From Clostridia bacterium (GTDB taxonomy: Bacteria; Bacillota; Clostridia; Christensenellales; Borkfalkiaceae), in assembly GCA_017505465.1 (NCBI GenBank), contig JAFVPE010000028.1, positions 1 to 64,000 on the forward strand: 64,000 bases of DNA. Direction: 5' to 3'. The stretch's first letter is position 1, and each line of letters starts with the position of its first letter. The notes under the pieces are model-generated. The model searched no databases, was not told the origin of the DNA, and saw nothing but the letters and a program-made list of their open reading frames with translations. The position numbers and the translations under genes are program-made. Positions 9,775 through 17,435 of this stretch are shown here, in pieces.

Positions 9775-9803
9775 TTGACTTGCAAAACAAAATATTGTAT
9801 ACT
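9775..9803 (+). promoter_or_regulatory. promoter of glyS
   Basis: TTGACT, 17-nt spacer, TATACT. Predicted leader about 47 nt, too short for a T-box. Confidence 0.75.
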
Positions 9804-9856
9804 ATAGTATAATAATCAAGATAAAAATTTTTTTGAACACGTAAGGAGATACCGTT

Positions 9857-11257
9857 ATGACTGAAAAAAGAGCAGTAACCATGGACAAACTCGTTTCCCT
9901 TTGCAAGAACAGGGGCTTCATTTTTCCCGGCAGTGAAATTTACGGCGGTCTTGCAAACACTTGGGACTACGGCCCTTTGGGCGTAGAGCTTAAAAACAAC
10001 GTAAAGAAAGCTTGGTGGAAGAAATTCATCCAAGAAAACCCTTATAACACGGGCGTAGATTGCGCCATTTTGATGAACACCCGCACGTGGCAGGCTTCCG
10101 GACACCTCGGTGGATTTTCCGACCCCCTTATGGACTGCAAAAGCTGTAAGGCTCGTCACCGCGCGGACAATCTCGTAGAAGCGTACGTAGCAAAAAAAGG
10201 TATGGACGTAAAGGTAGAGAGTATGGACAACGACGCGCTCGAGGCGTTTATTACCGAACATAAAATCGTTTGCCCCGTTTGCGGTAACTCCGACTTTACT
10301 TCCATTCGTAAATTCAACTTGATGTTCAAGACCTTCCAAGGGGTAACCGAAGACAGCGCGAACACCGTTTACCTTCGTCCCGAAACGGCGCAGGGTATCT
10401 TCGTGAACTTCGAAAACGTTCAACGCTCCACGCGTATGCGCGTTCCTTTCGGTATCGGTCAAATCGGTAAATCCTTCCGTAACGAAATCACGCCCGGTAA
10501 CTTCACTTTCCGTACCCGTGAATTTGAACAAATGGAGCTTGAATTCTTCTGTAAGCCCGGCACCGACCTTGAATGGTTCGCATATTGGAAAGATTTCTGC
10601 AAGAATTGGCTTCTTTCCCTCGGTATGAAGGAAGGAAACTTGCACCTTCGCGACCACTCCCCCGAAGAGCTTTGCTTCTACTCCAAGGCGACGACGGACT
10701 TCGAATATAAATTCGCATTCGGTTGGGGCGAGCTTTGGGGTATTGCGGATAGAACGGACTACGACCTTTCGCAGCACGCAAAAGAATGCGGTAAGCCCAT
10801 CACCTATCTCGATCCCGTAACCAACGAAAGATACGTTCCCTACGTAGTAGAACCTTCCCTTGGTGCGGACCGTGTAGTGCTTGCGTTCCTTACCGACGCA
10901 TACGACGAAGAAGTGGTTGACGCGGAAAAGAACGACGTTCGTACCGTTTTGAGATTGCATCCCTTCCTTGCGCCCTACAAGTGCGCCGTGCTTCCCCTTC
11001 AAAAGAACCTTTCCGAGAAGGCGGATGAAATCTATGCGAAGATGATGAAGAAATTCCCTACGACCTACGACGTTACCGGCTCTATTGGTAAACGTTACCG
11101 CCGTCAGGATGAAATTGGTACGCCCTTCTGCGTAACGATTGACTTCCAAACGCTTGAGGACAACACCGTAACGGTACGCGACCGTGACAGTATGGAACAA
11201 ATCCGTGTTCCCGTAGAAGAAGCAATTAAGTACATCGAAGAAAAGATTGAATTCTAA
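9857..11257 (+). CDS. glyS: glycyl-tRNA synthetase, dimeric type
   Basis: Class IIa alpha-2 type GlyRS (466 residues), which charges tRNA-Gly in a single polypeptide. Signature parts: [18 protein letters not shown] near the N terminus, motif 2 in [19 protein letters not shown], motif 3 in [13 protein letters not shown], and a C-terminal anticodon-binding domain ([14 protein letters not shown]). A CxxC pair (DCKSCK, CPVCG) in the N-terminal insertion may hold zinc. GGAGATACCGTT precedes the ATG. It is preceded by a good promoter and followed by the palindromic copy B of the dispersed motif, then by a shared terminator with the convergent lipoprotein gene. Confidence 0.96.
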   Translation: MTEKRAVTMDKLVSLCKNRGFIFPGSEIYGGLANTWDYGPLGVELKNNVKKAWWKKFIQENPYNTGVDCAILMNTRTWQASGHLGGFSDPLMDCKSCKARHRADNLVEAYVAKKGMDVKVESMDNDALEAFITEHKIVCPVCGNSDFTSIRKFNLMFKTFQGVTEDSANTVYLRPETAQGIFVNFENVQRSTRMRVPFGIGQIGKSFRNEITPGNFTFRTREFEQMELEFFCKPGTDLEWFAYWKDFCKNWLLSLGMKEGNLHLRDHSPEELCFYSKATTDFEYKFAFGWGELWGIADRTDYDLSQHAKECGKPITYLDPVTNERYVPYVVEPSLGADRVVLAFLTDAYDEEVVDAEKNDVRTVLRLHPFLAPYKCAVLPLQKNLSEKADEIYAKMMKKFPTTYDVTGSIGKRYRRQDEIGTPFCVTIDFQTLEDNTVTVRDRDSMEQIRVPVEEAIKYIEEKIEF

Positions 11258-11278
11258 TTCTATAAATATCGTGAAATA

Positions 11279-11316
11279 TGGGGGCAGGTATGCGTTTAAC
11301 GCATACCTGCCCCCTT
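11279..11316. repeat. GGGGCAGG motif, copy B (perfect palindrome)
   Basis: GGGGGCAGGTATGCG, loop TTTAA, exact inverse (11280-11314), then TTCTTTTT. Same 15-bp arms as copy A 8 kb away, after an unrelated gene. Confidence 0.88.
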
Positions 11317-11333
11317 CTTTTTGTCTATCACTG

Positions 11334-11368
11334 AAAAAAGCGGACGAGAAAAACTCGTCCGCTTTTTT
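11334..11368. terminator. bidirectional terminator
   Basis: AAAAAAGCGGACGAG - AAAAA - CTCGTCCGCTTTTTT between glyS and the convergent lipoprotein gene. Confidence 0.9.
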
Positions 11369-11380
11369 ACCGAAATTCAA

Positions 11381-11737
11381 TTATTTCTTGAACGCTTTAA
11401 CAGCTTTTTCGTCACCGCTGATCGCCCACTTGCCATCAACCGTAACGCCGTCTTTGCCTTCTGCGTAGCTCTTCGCTGCTTTGCTGCTTTCGAAAAGAAC
11501 TGCTACAACGGTATACGTTTTCGTGTTCAAAATACCGCTACCTTCTGCTTTCGTAGCCGTGATGCAACCAACTACTTTATCACCGTACAAGAATTCTGCA
11601 GCGTCTCCTTCCACTACCGTAACACGATAGCCAGCATCTTCCATTTTATCTTCTGCCTTGTCCAAATCAGCGGGAACACAAGCAACCAAGATAAAGCAAG
11701 AAAGCAACGCTACTAAACTAAGCCAAAATTTTTTCAT
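11381..11737 (-). CDS. small lipoprotein of unknown function
   Basis: 118 residues starting MKKFWLSLVALLSCFILVAC, a clear lipoprotein signal with lipobox LVAC, so the mature protein is about 98 residues, lipid-anchored outside the membrane. The mature part has an amphipathic stretch (DLDKAEDKMEDAGYRV) followed by beta-rich sequence (VTVVEGDAAEFLYGDKVVG...TYTVVAVLFES), suggesting a small alpha/beta fold. No family recognised. GGAGGAG lies 6 nt before the ATG at 11737; the more upstream ATG overlaps that ribosome site and is rejected. It has its own consensus promoter. Confidence 0.8.
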   Translation of the reverse strand: MKKFWLSLVALLSCFILVACVPADLDKAEDKMEDAGYRVTVVEGDAAEFLYGDKVVGCITATKAEGSGILNTKTYTVVAVLFESSKAAKSYAEGKDGVTVDGKWAISGDEKAVKAFKK

Positions 11738-11777
11738 AAAAAACTCCTCCATTTTTTTTGCCTTTTTTAGTATATGT

Positions 11778-11806
11778 ATTATATCATAAAAAGAGTGCTA
11801 TGTCAA
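11778..11806 (-). promoter_or_regulatory. promoter of the small lipoprotein gene
   Basis: On the minus strand TTGACA, 17-nt spacer, TATAAT: a full consensus match. Confidence 0.88.
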
Positions 11807-11870
11807 GAGTTTACACAAAAAACTATTGGCTTTTATTCTACTCATTCTTTTCTTTCTGTGGAAAATAACA

Positions 11871-11895
11871 ATCCCTCCGCAACCTGCGGAGGGAT
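11871..11895 (-). terminator. terminator of the small-ORF transcription unit
   Basis: ATCCCTCCGCA-ACC-TGCGGAGGGAT followed on the minus strand by TGTTATTTT. It closes the leftward transcript that starts near 12638. Confidence 0.75.
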
Positions 11896-12001
11896 ATTAT
11901 ATTCATATTCAGTTGTGAGCGTGTCGTCGTTTTTTTCACCCGTTTTTTGCAATCATACGTTGCTCGCCGACTTGTAGCCGCTCAACAATTACGGGTTACT
12001 T

Positions 12002-12034
12002 TTATTTTCTCACGCCCTCACTTATTTCGTTCAT
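12002..12034 (-). CDS. tiny ORF e in the small-ORF unit (10 residues)
   Basis: Reads MNEISEGVRK. GAGGT lies 8 nt before the ATG. Function unknown; coding status uncertain. Confidence 0.3.
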   Translation of the reverse strand: MNEISEGVRK

Positions 12035-12052
12035 TGGACTTTACCTCGCTAT

Positions 12053-12094
12053 TTATTTCTTACTGAAGTACCTCTCGGTAGGGATATAAATCAT
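12053..12094 (-). CDS. tiny ORF d in the small-ORF unit (13 residues)
   Basis: Reads MIYIPTERYFSKK. AGGAGG lies 10 nt before the ATG. The start context resembles ORF c (GGAGG then ATGATTTRTATC), pointing to duplication of an SD-start module. Confidence 0.35.
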   Translation of the reverse strand: MIYIPTERYFSKK

Positions 12095-12145
12095 TTCTTT
12101 CTTACCTCCTTTTCCTGTACTTCCTCCGACTCCCGTCGGTGGAGA

Positions 12146-12208
12146 TTACGTGTACGTTGGAGTATCTCCCTTCCTTTCGGTTTTATTTTTTGGAGTGATA
12201 CAAATCAT
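12146..12208 (-). CDS. tiny ORF c in the small-ORF unit (20 residues)
   Basis: Reads MICITPKNKTERKGDTPTYT, polar and basic. AGGAGG lies 8 nt before the ATG, ideal spacing. No known family. Confidence 0.35.
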   Translation of the reverse strand: MICITPKNKTERKGDTPTYT

Positions 12209-12453
12209 TTTTTGTTCCTCCTTTTCTCTTGTCGTTGTCTATACAACTTGCGTTGTAAACACAACGCCTTTATTTTTTCGCTCTTCGTTCGATTGCCGTA
12301 CTGAAATTTCGTCAAATCCTTTCAGCTCTCTGCCCTGTCAACCTTTCACCTGCCTCCGTCGGCTTGTCGAATACCCTCCGAAAGTTCGTCAACGATCTCT
12401 TTGCATCGCTCACGGTTATATGTTGACAACCTACCTTTGCGGTCTAATCTTTT

Positions 12454-12486
12454 TTAGATTTCGACCTCACTGTGGGAAGGAATCAT
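12454..12486 (-). CDS. tiny ORF b in the small-ORF unit (10 residues)
   Basis: Reads MIPSHSEVEI. AGGAGG lies 12 nt before the ATG. Its stop overlaps a small stem AATCT/AGATT. Confidence 0.3.
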   Translation of the reverse strand: MIPSHSEVEI

Positions 12487-12509
12487 CGCTTTTTGTACCC
12501 TCCTTTCTC

Positions 12510-12614
12510 TTATTTCTTTGCCGTATCCCTACGGCGGCCTGCCGACCCTTGTCGGCTACTATTTAACTTGCCATTGGAGTATGTTCCTTTGATAGATTTG
12601 AAAGAAAGTAACAT
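12510..12614 (-). CDS. first small ORF of the unit (34 residues)
   Basis: Begins MLLSFKSIKGTYSNGK and ends in a basic tail RRRDTAKK encoded by two hairpins. There is only a weak purine-rich ribosome site (AGAAAG). It is the first ORF after the promoter; its stop is 6 nt before the ribosome site of ORF b. Confidence 0.3.
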   Translation of the reverse strand: MLLSFKSIKGTYSNGKLNSSRQGSAGRRRDTAKK

Positions 12615-12644
12615 TTTTTGTTTCGTTCTTTCTTTTGTACCTTT

Positions 12645-12672
12645 ATTATATCAAAAAATTTCCGTTTGTCAA
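12645..12672 (-). promoter_or_regulatory. promoter of the small-ORF unit
   Basis: On the minus strand TTGACA, 16-nt spacer, TATAAT; predicted start near 12638. Both hexamers match consensus fully. Confidence 0.85.
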
Positions 12673-12750
12673 TAGGTTTTTCGAAAAAAATTCAAAAAAA
12701 TTTTTAGAAAATCGCTCTTTCCCTTTGTTTTTCAAGTTTTTTGCAAGAAA

Positions 12751-12772
12751 AAAAGCCCTAAAGGGCTTTTTG
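12751..12772 (-). terminator. terminator of the membrane protein gene
   Basis: AAAAGCCCT-AA-AGGGCTTTT followed on the minus strand by a T run, just after the stop at 12784. Confidence 0.8.
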
Positions 12773-12783
12773 TTAAACAGTTT

Positions 12784-13566
12784 TTAGTTTATTAAAAACT
12801 CTACTTTTTCAATTTCTTTAATCTTGTTTACATTGGTGTTGAGTCGTTCCATATTTCCTTGCACCAAAACAAGCGCACGGTTTATATAATCCAACTTAAG
12901 ATTGATTACCTGCAACGCATTTAATAATTGATGATGTCTCCGCTCCAGTTCCAACGTGTTAATGGCTTCCTTTAAGGTGTCACATCTTCCATTTTCTACC
13001 AACACAAGCATAAACGAAACCGAATATGCGTCTGCATATGCAATAGGAAGGAACTCGGTCGCTTGTAGTTTATCAAATTTCAAGTCATCAATTTCTTTCT
13101 TTAATTCCTGTATTTGCATATCGCATTGCAAAGCTTCTTCAATCATTACGACGTTTTTATAGTGATTATATTCTGTTACAGCATTTTCTCTAAGTATACT
13201 ATTACGTTTCTTTTTATTAAAAGCAAGTACAAGTAGCACTATTCCCGCAATCAAAAAAATAATTCCCCAGGCTATAAGTACACCCATCGATGATGCGGCA
13301 TCCTCATCCTCTGCTGCTAATATAGCTGACATTAAAATACCTAAAAACAAAAAAAGAACACCACAAGCCAGAGCAATGATACCTGGAACCAAAAGTCCTT
13401 TAATTGATCCGACCGATTTACGAACCTTTTGATCGTAACTATTAAGCTTGGTTTTTAATTCTTCGTTCTTTTTACGATCCAATTTGGCAATATTCTCTTC
13501 GCACTTTTGCTCATAAATAAGGATGTTTGCTGCGTTTAATAATTGGTCATATAAATTATTTTCCAT
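12784..13566 (-). CDS. two-helix membrane protein with coiled coils
   Basis: 260 residues, not matched to a named family. Layout: N-terminal helical, charged segment (about 1-55), two transmembrane helices (LLVPGIIALACGVLFLFLGI and MGVLIAWGIIFLIAGIVLLV, about 58-125), then about 130 residues of predicted coiled coil (EEALQCDMQIQELKKEID, LERRHHQLLNALQVINLKLDY). Divergent from an XRE repressor whose operators sit inside its promoter, so expression is probably switched off by that repressor. The pairing recalls phage-type or stress-type repressor/effector modules, but no toxin motif is seen. GAGGAC lies 9 nt before the ATG. AT-rich compared with flanking housekeeping genes. Confidence 0.75.
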   Translation of the reverse strand: MENNLYDQLLNAANILIYEQKCEENIAKLDRKKNEELKTKLNSYDQKVRKSVGSIKGLLVPGIIALACGVLFLFLGILMSAILAAEDEDAASSMGVLIAWGIIFLIAGIVLLVLAFNKKKRNSILRENAVTEYNHYKNVVMIEEALQCDMQIQELKKEIDDLKFDKLQATEFLPIAYADAYSVSFMLVLVENGRCDTLKEAINTLELERRHHQLLNALQVINLKLDYINRALVLVQGNMERLNTNVNKIKEIEKVEFLIN

Positions 13567-13615
13567 AAATATACCGTCCTCGATTTTTTTAAAGCACTTT
13601 GAATGCTATATTTAT

Positions 13616-13644
13616 ATTATAGTAACAATTTTTGTTACTGTCAA
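13616..13644 (-). promoter_or_regulatory. promoter with operator 1 in the spacer
   Basis: On the minus strand TTGACA (13644-13639), spacer exactly equal to the palindrome GTAACAAAAATTGTTAC (17 bp, 13622-13638) and TATAAT (13621-13616). A repressor on the palindrome would occlude RNA polymerase. Controls the 260-residue membrane protein. Confidence 0.9.
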
Positions 13645-13651
13645 GTAAAAA

Positions 13652-13668
13652 GTAACTAAAAGTGTTAC
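13652..13668 (+). promoter_or_regulatory. operator 2 at the repressor gene
   Basis: GTAACTAAAAGTGTTAC, same outer half-sites GTAAC/GTTAC and same 17-bp length as operator 1, centred 30 bp away (about three helical turns). It overlaps the -10-like TACAAT (13666-13671) of the XRE gene, so it probably mediates autoregulation. Confidence 0.75.
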
Positions 13669-13677
13669 AATTTTTAT

Positions 13678-13887
13678 ATGAGATGTTTTAAGGAACGCTT
13701 AAAAGAATTACGCCAGGAAAAAAATTTAAGCCAACAAGACTTGGGAAATTTGGTCAATATGTCTAAAATGGCAATTTCGCATTGGGAAAAAGGACATAGC
13801 GAGCCGAGCATTTCTCAGTTGATTATCTTGTCCAATTATTTCGAAGTAAGTGTGGACTACTTAATCGGCAAAACGGATACCTTATAA
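13678..13887 (+). CDS. XRE-family transcriptional repressor
   Basis: 69 residues, almost entirely a Cro/C1-type helix-turn-helix: LKELRQEKNLSQQDLGNLVN with the recognition helix in MSKMAISHWEKG and the closing segment PSISQLIILSNYFEVSVDYL typical of the family. It has no sensor domain, so it may respond through a partner or simply set a threshold. There is no ribosome site; the -10-like TACAAT ends 7 nt before the ATG, suggesting a leaderless mRNA. Its two likely operators lie in the 111-bp divergent gap shared with the membrane protein gene. Confidence 0.88.
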   Translation: MRCFKERLKELRQEKNLSQQDLGNLVNMSKMAISHWEKGHSEPSISQLIILSNYFEVSVDYLIGKTDTL

Positions 13888-13929
13888 AAATCTTGTCGTT
13901 CTCGACAATTTCACAACGCTTAAGTATAA

Positions 13930-13957
13930 AAAGCACCCGGGTTTTTCGGGTGCTTTT
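13930..13957. terminator. bidirectional terminator
   Basis: AAAGCACCCG-GGTTTTT-CGGGTGCTTTT between the XRE gene and the convergent MreB-like gene. Confidence 0.85.
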
Positions 13958-13995
13958 CCTTGTTTTATCCTATTTTTCTTGAATTTTGTCCGTTT

Positions 13996-15003
13996 TTAGT
14001 CTTCCGCGTACTTTGCAAAGCGTTGTAACGCTGCTTTATCGCGAAGAAGTACGCCGCCGCCGAGCACGGTTGCAAATTGCGGCTCTTCACACACGCGGAA
14101 ACGCATATTTAACTGTGCGCCGATGTACTGCGGAACGTAGGGAATCTTCATGATACCGCCCGAAAGGTGAACGCCGTTGCGGTTGACCGTCGCCGCTACT
14201 TCCGCAGGCAACGTTTTGAGCACCTCCACCGCATATTCGATAATCTTATTTATATAAATACGGATACAATCGGTGAGCTCCGCCGCCTGTACGGGTACTG
14301 CCGCCGGTTGGCAGGTCTCCGTCGAGCTTCCCTCCGCCACCATGGTACCGAGTGCACTCGTCGAAAGAGAACCGATTTCATTCTTGATCTTTTCCGCCGT
14401 GAGCGCGCCAACGAGCAATTTGCTGTTGTTTGCCAAACGGGAAATGATATTTGCGTCCATATTGTTGCCGCCGACGTTCATCGAAATACCTGCGATAATG
14501 CCGTCTCCGGAAACCACCGCCGCATTGGATACGCCGCCGCCGATATCTAAACAAAATACGGGGTCTATATCACTCAAAACCGCACCCGCGCCAAGCGTCG
14601 CAAGGTAGGGCTGCTCTACGAACCAAACCTTGTGCATGCCGCATTCTTCGGTGAGTGCCGTGTACTCTGCCAAAGAACGATCGGAAATACCGCAGGGTAC
14701 AGAGAAAAGGAATTGCGCGCGGTAAAGAGCCGAGCCCTTCATCCCGATACGGGATAAAAACTCTTTAAGCATCGCCACAGCAAGGCGCATATTGACAATT
14801 TCGCCTTCGTAAACGGGATATACGATATTCGTAAATTCCGCCGTTTTGCCGATCAAATTTTTCGCTTCCTTACCGATTGCTTTGATTTCTTCATCGCCCA
14901 CAGTCGCTACGCAAGAAGGCTCTGCGAGCACGACGCCGCTGTTCGTGTCCGCGCGGTATATTTTCGTCATCGACGAGCCTAAATCTATCGCAAGTTTGAT
15001 CAT
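13996..15003 (-). CDS. MreB-like actin homologue
   Basis: 335 residues with the actin-fold ATPase motifs: phosphate 1 AIDLGSSMTKIYR (about 4-16), phosphate 2 FCLDIGGGVSNAAVVSGD (about 155), adenosine motif LSGGIMKIPYVPQYI (about 285). It is nearest to MreB/Mbl cell-shape proteins, but phosphate 1 reads SSMTK rather than the usual TANT, and a Ser/Thr/Ala/Pro-rich insertion (GSSTETCQPAAVPVQAAE) is unusual, so a specialised paralogue is possible. A GTG two codons upstream is less likely than ATG 15003, which has AAGGAG 5 nt away. The start overlaps the maf stop by the ATGA arrangement, so the two are translationally coupled. mreC and mreD are absent. Confidence 0.8.
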   Translation of the reverse strand: MIKLAIDLGSSMTKIYRADTNSGVVLAEPSCVATVGDEEIKAIGKEAKNLIGKTAEFTNIVYPVYEGEIVNMRLAVAMLKEFLSRIGMKGSALYRAQFLFSVPCGISDRSLAEYTALTEECGMHKVWFVEQPYLATLGAGAVLSDIDPVFCLDIGGGVSNAAVVSGDGIIAGISMNVGGNNMDANIISRLANNSKLLVGALTAEKIKNEIGSLSTSALGTMVAEGSSTETCQPAAVPVQAAELTDCIRIYINKIIEYAVEVLKTLPAEVAATVNRNGVHLSGGIMKIPYVPQYIGAQLNMRFRVCEEPQFATVLGGGVLLRDKAALQRFAKYAED

Positions 15004-15572
15004 ACCCACTCCTTTTCGAGCATATTTTTAACAAGTTCCACGGGAAACCCTACGACGTTCGTATAGCTTCCCTCAATCTTTTCCACAAGACCGCCGTCTT
15101 GAATACCGTACGCCCCCGCCTTATCCATGGGCGAGCCGCCGCGCACGTACTCCCAAATCCATTCGTCACTCAATTTATTGAAATGTACCGTCGTTTTATC
15201 TGCGTCCGTCAAAAGGTGTAATTCGCCGTCCTTCACACAAGCAAAGCACACCCCCGTATAGACGGCGTGGGAACACCCCGAAAGAGTTTTGAGCATACGA
15301 AAAGCGTCCTGCGCATCCGTCGGTTTTCCAAGCACTTTTTCGCCAAATGCCACTACCGTGTCCGAGCCTATTACGATTTTTCCTGCATTTTCCGCGCGCA
15401 AAGCCACTTCCTTTGCCTTGCCTTCCGCAAGTGCTTTCACAAGCTCCTTTGGCGAAAGTCCGCTCTCGTTTTTCTCTTCAAAAGCGGAAGGAATAATCTC
15501 GAAATCTTTTACAAGCTCCGCCAAAAGTTCCTTGCGCCGCGGAGACGCGCTTGCCAAAACGTACTTCATCAT
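15000..15572 (-). CDS. maf: Maf family nucleotide pyrophosphatase
   Basis: Maf/YhdE-type house-cleaning nucleoside triphosphate pyrophosphatase (dTTP/UTP or modified nucleotides), also linked to septum inhibition. Signatures: LASASPRRKELL at the N terminus and IVIGSDTVVAFGEKVLGKP with the catalytic Asp. About 190 residues, typical length. The start is uncertain: ATG 15572, ATG 15569 and ATG 15596 are in frame and none has a clear Shine-Dalgarno; the family begins right before the LASASPRR motif, so the shorter forms are preferred. It lies 45 bp after ppx and overlaps the MreB-like gene, as in the classical maf-mre neighbourhood. Confidence 0.9.
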   Translation of the reverse strand: MMKYVLASASPRRKELLAELVKDFEIIPSAFEEKNESGLSPKELVKALAEGKAKEVALRAENAGKIVIGSDTVVAFGEKVLGKPTDAQDAFRMLKTLSGCSHAVYTGVCFACVKDGELHLLTDADKTTVHFNKLSDEWIWEYVRGGSPMDKAGAYGIQDGGLVEKIEGSYTNVVGFPVELVKNMLEKEWV

Positions 15573-15584
15573 TATATAACAAAC

Positions 15585-15608
15585 GAGCCGCTCCATTTCG
15601 AGCGGCTC
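15585..15608. terminator. stem between ppx and maf
   Basis: GAGCCGCTC-CATTTC-GAGCGGCTC. A good T run follows on the plus strand but only GTTTGTT on the minus strand, so it may attenuate rather than stop ppx-maf transcription. Confidence 0.5.
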
Positions 15609-15617
15609 TTTTTCGCC

Positions 15618-17129
15618 TTACAGTATTTCAAGGTTCTTCTTGAACGCTCTCTTGAATTCGGGATTTGACATTTCCGCATCACGGATTTCAAGCGCCGCAT
15701 CCCCGGCAACAATCGTCTTCATAATGACGGAATCGCCGAGAACGTCGCAGTTTACGCCCGTTACCATGCCGCAATGCGTTCTATCCAAGCTCTCTGCGAT
15801 GCGAAGAAGAACGCCGAGCTTTTTCACTGCTTCAAGGTCTTCATCGGTAACGATTCCCTTGTACTTTTGCCATTCGAGCATCGGCACGTCTTCTTTGTTA
15901 TGGCAACCTGCCACGAACGCCGCAAGCACGATTTCTCTATGCGTTGCGCCGTAAATCGACGAGTTAAGAATGATGTACCAACTATGCTTTGCGTGCGCAT
16001 AGTGCTTCACCGTCTTACCGCAATCGTGCAAGCTCGCCGCAATCTTCAATACTTTGAGATATTGACGGGAGAACTTATGCAATACGCGGAGTTGTTTGAA
16101 AAGCTGTACGGAGAGCTGCATAACATGCTCTACGTGCTTGGGATCGCAACCGTAATATTTCACCAAACGGTCGAGCGAGTAGCTCAAAACGTCGGAAATA
16201 GGTTTTTCTTGCGTGATAGGCAACGCGTGGTTTATCATCAAGCCGTCGCGAAGTCCGCTGCCGCCAATCGTGAAATTTTCCACGTTCATATAAGTAACGA
16301 AAGCCTTAATGATTGCCATTGCCGCAGGCATAATGTCTGCGCGGCTAGGCGAAAGCCCTTTAATCTTCTTACGCTTGTCCACGTCGAGCGCCTTAATCAT
16401 ATCGTAAACGCCCGTGAAATCTTCCGTTGCAATCTTATAGTTGTGGGGCATATCCAAAGGATATTTACGCACGAGTTTGCTAATCTTGAACAAATTACGG
16501 AAGGAACCGCCTACGCCGATCATTTGCGTTTCGGGATCGATTTCGTTGAGCCAAGGCAGCTTTTTAAGCTGTTCGGTGAAGAATTCTTCCACGTGCTGCG
16601 CCGCTTCTTGGGGGGTGGAATCGCTCGCAAACAAATCGGTGAGCGTTACCGCGCCGAAAGGCAAGTTTGCAAAGCCGAGCACGTTTCTTCTATTGTAGTA
16701 AATGATTTTCGTGCTGCCGCCGCCGATTTCCAAAATTAACCCCTTGGGAATATCCATCGAGTTGATAACGCCGCGGTACACAAGGAGAGCTTCTTCCTCT
16801 TCGGAAAGGACGCGAATCGTAATGTTGCAGCTCACTTGGATTTCATCCAAGAAGGAGCGTTGATTCTTCGCACGGCGAACCGCCGCCGTACCCACTGCAA
16901 TAATTCTATCCACGCCGCTTGCGTCGCAAAGACGCTTGAACATTTTTAACGTTCTTATCGTTTCCGCAATTCTCTGCGGTTTCAAAAATCCGTCTCTGTC
17001 CATATCTTGACCAAGACGAACGCTTTCTTTTAATTCATCGACCACCATGAAATGCCCGTCCGTGAACATATCCACGATGAGCAATCTGGCTGTATTAGAT
17101 CCCAAATCGATAATGCCTAATTTTTCCAC
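15618..17129 (-). CDS. ppx: Ppx/GppA phosphatase with HD-type C terminus
   Basis: 503-residue member of the exopolyphosphatase / pppGpp phosphatase family. The N-terminal actin-like halves show IDLGSNTARLLIVD (about 5-18) and LEIGGGSTKIIYY (about 130), and the C-terminal part carries an HD-type motif in ASLHDCGKTVKHYAHAKHSWYI (about 388-409). Cleaves polyphosphate or converts pppGpp to ppGpp; which one is not decided by sequence. The start is GTG with GAGGTAGG upstream. It is led by a TTTACA-17-TAAACT promoter and a roughly 145-nt leader. First gene of the ppx-maf-mreB-like series. Confidence 0.9.
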   Translation of the reverse strand: MEKLGIIDLGSNTARLLIVDMFTDGHFMVVDELKESVRLGQDMDRDGFLKPQRIAETIRTLKMFKRLCDASGVDRIIAVGTAAVRRAKNQRSFLDEIQVSCNITIRVLSEEEEALLVYRGVINSMDIPKGLILEIGGGSTKIIYYNRRNVLGFANLPFGAVTLTDLFASDSTPQEAAQHVEEFFTEQLKKLPWLNEIDPETQMIGVGGSFRNLFKISKLVRKYPLDMPHNYKIATEDFTGVYDMIKALDVDKRKKIKGLSPSRADIMPAAMAIIKAFVTYMNVENFTIGGSGLRDGLMINHALPITQEKPISDVLSYSLDRLVKYYGCDPKHVEHVMQLSVQLFKQLRVLHKFSRQYLKVLKIAASLHDCGKTVKHYAHAKHSWYIILNSSIYGATHREIVLAAFVAGCHNKEDVPMLEWQKYKGIVTDEDLEAVKKLGVLLRIAESLDRTHCGMVTGVNCDVLGDSVIMKTIVAGDAALEIRDAEMSNPEFKRAFKKNLEIL

Positions 17130-17280
17130 TTGTCCTACCTCTGTCTTTTGCCGCGGACTCCTATCCGCGCTTCGTATATTTCATCTTTCCCTTATTTTTG
17201 TATGATTTGTTAGGAGCTTCTAGGGAAATCTCGCCCTACAATGCGAAACACCATTTTCCCCTATCTTAAATATTGCCCAT

Positions 17281-17309
17281 AGTTTACCACATAAAAAACC
17301 TTTTGTAAA
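17281..17309 (-). promoter_or_regulatory. promoter of ppx
   Basis: On the minus strand TTTACA, 17-nt spacer, TAAACT. Confidence 0.6.
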
Positions 17310-17404
17310 GCCCCTTTTTGAAAATTTTTTTCACTTTTTACATTTTTTTCTTATTTTGGACAATTTACGCAACATTTTTCGTGCAATTTGACAAGTCAAA
17401 AAAT

Positions 17405-17430
17405 AAGGAACGGTTATAAACCGTCCCTTC
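17405..17430 (-). terminator. terminator of the HAD phosphatase gene
   Basis: GGGACGGTT-TAT-AACCGTTCC followed on the minus strand by TTATTTTTT. Confidence 0.75.
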
Positions 17431-17435
17431 TTTAT

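Larger units (their letters stand above)
11871..12638 (-). ncRNA. hairpin-rich small-ORF transcription unit (candidate RNA or peptide locus)
   Basis: A consensus promoter (12645-12672) and a terminator (11871-11895) bracket about 770 nt with no ORF longer than 34 codons on the minus strand. It holds many short stems with 4-nt loops: GCCGAC-CCTT-GTCGGC (12541), CCGTA-TCCC-TACGG (12521), ACAAC-TTGC-GTTGT (12243), CCGAC-TCCC-GTCGG (12126), TACC-TCTC-GGTA (12069). Between the stems are at least four ATG codons with a properly placed Shine-Dalgarno, three of them in the repeated setting GGAGG-N-ATGAT. Whether it is an RNA, a set of micropeptides or a decayed region cannot be settled from sequence. 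Confidence 0.5.
17130..17435 (-). other. ppx leader and HAD terminator region
   Basis: No gene. The ppx leader (about 17130-17274 on the minus strand) has two small stems, TAGGGCGAGATTTCCCTA and CGCGGATAGGAGTCCGCG, not matching a riboswitch class I know. The rest is AT-rich spacer with the ppx promoter and the terminator of the HAD phosphatase gene. Confidence 0.5.

Noticed and set aside
12150..12566. A 138-codon plus-strand frame across the small-ORF unit
   Set aside because: No ribosome site, it crosses many hairpins, and promoter, terminator and SD sites all point to the minus strand.
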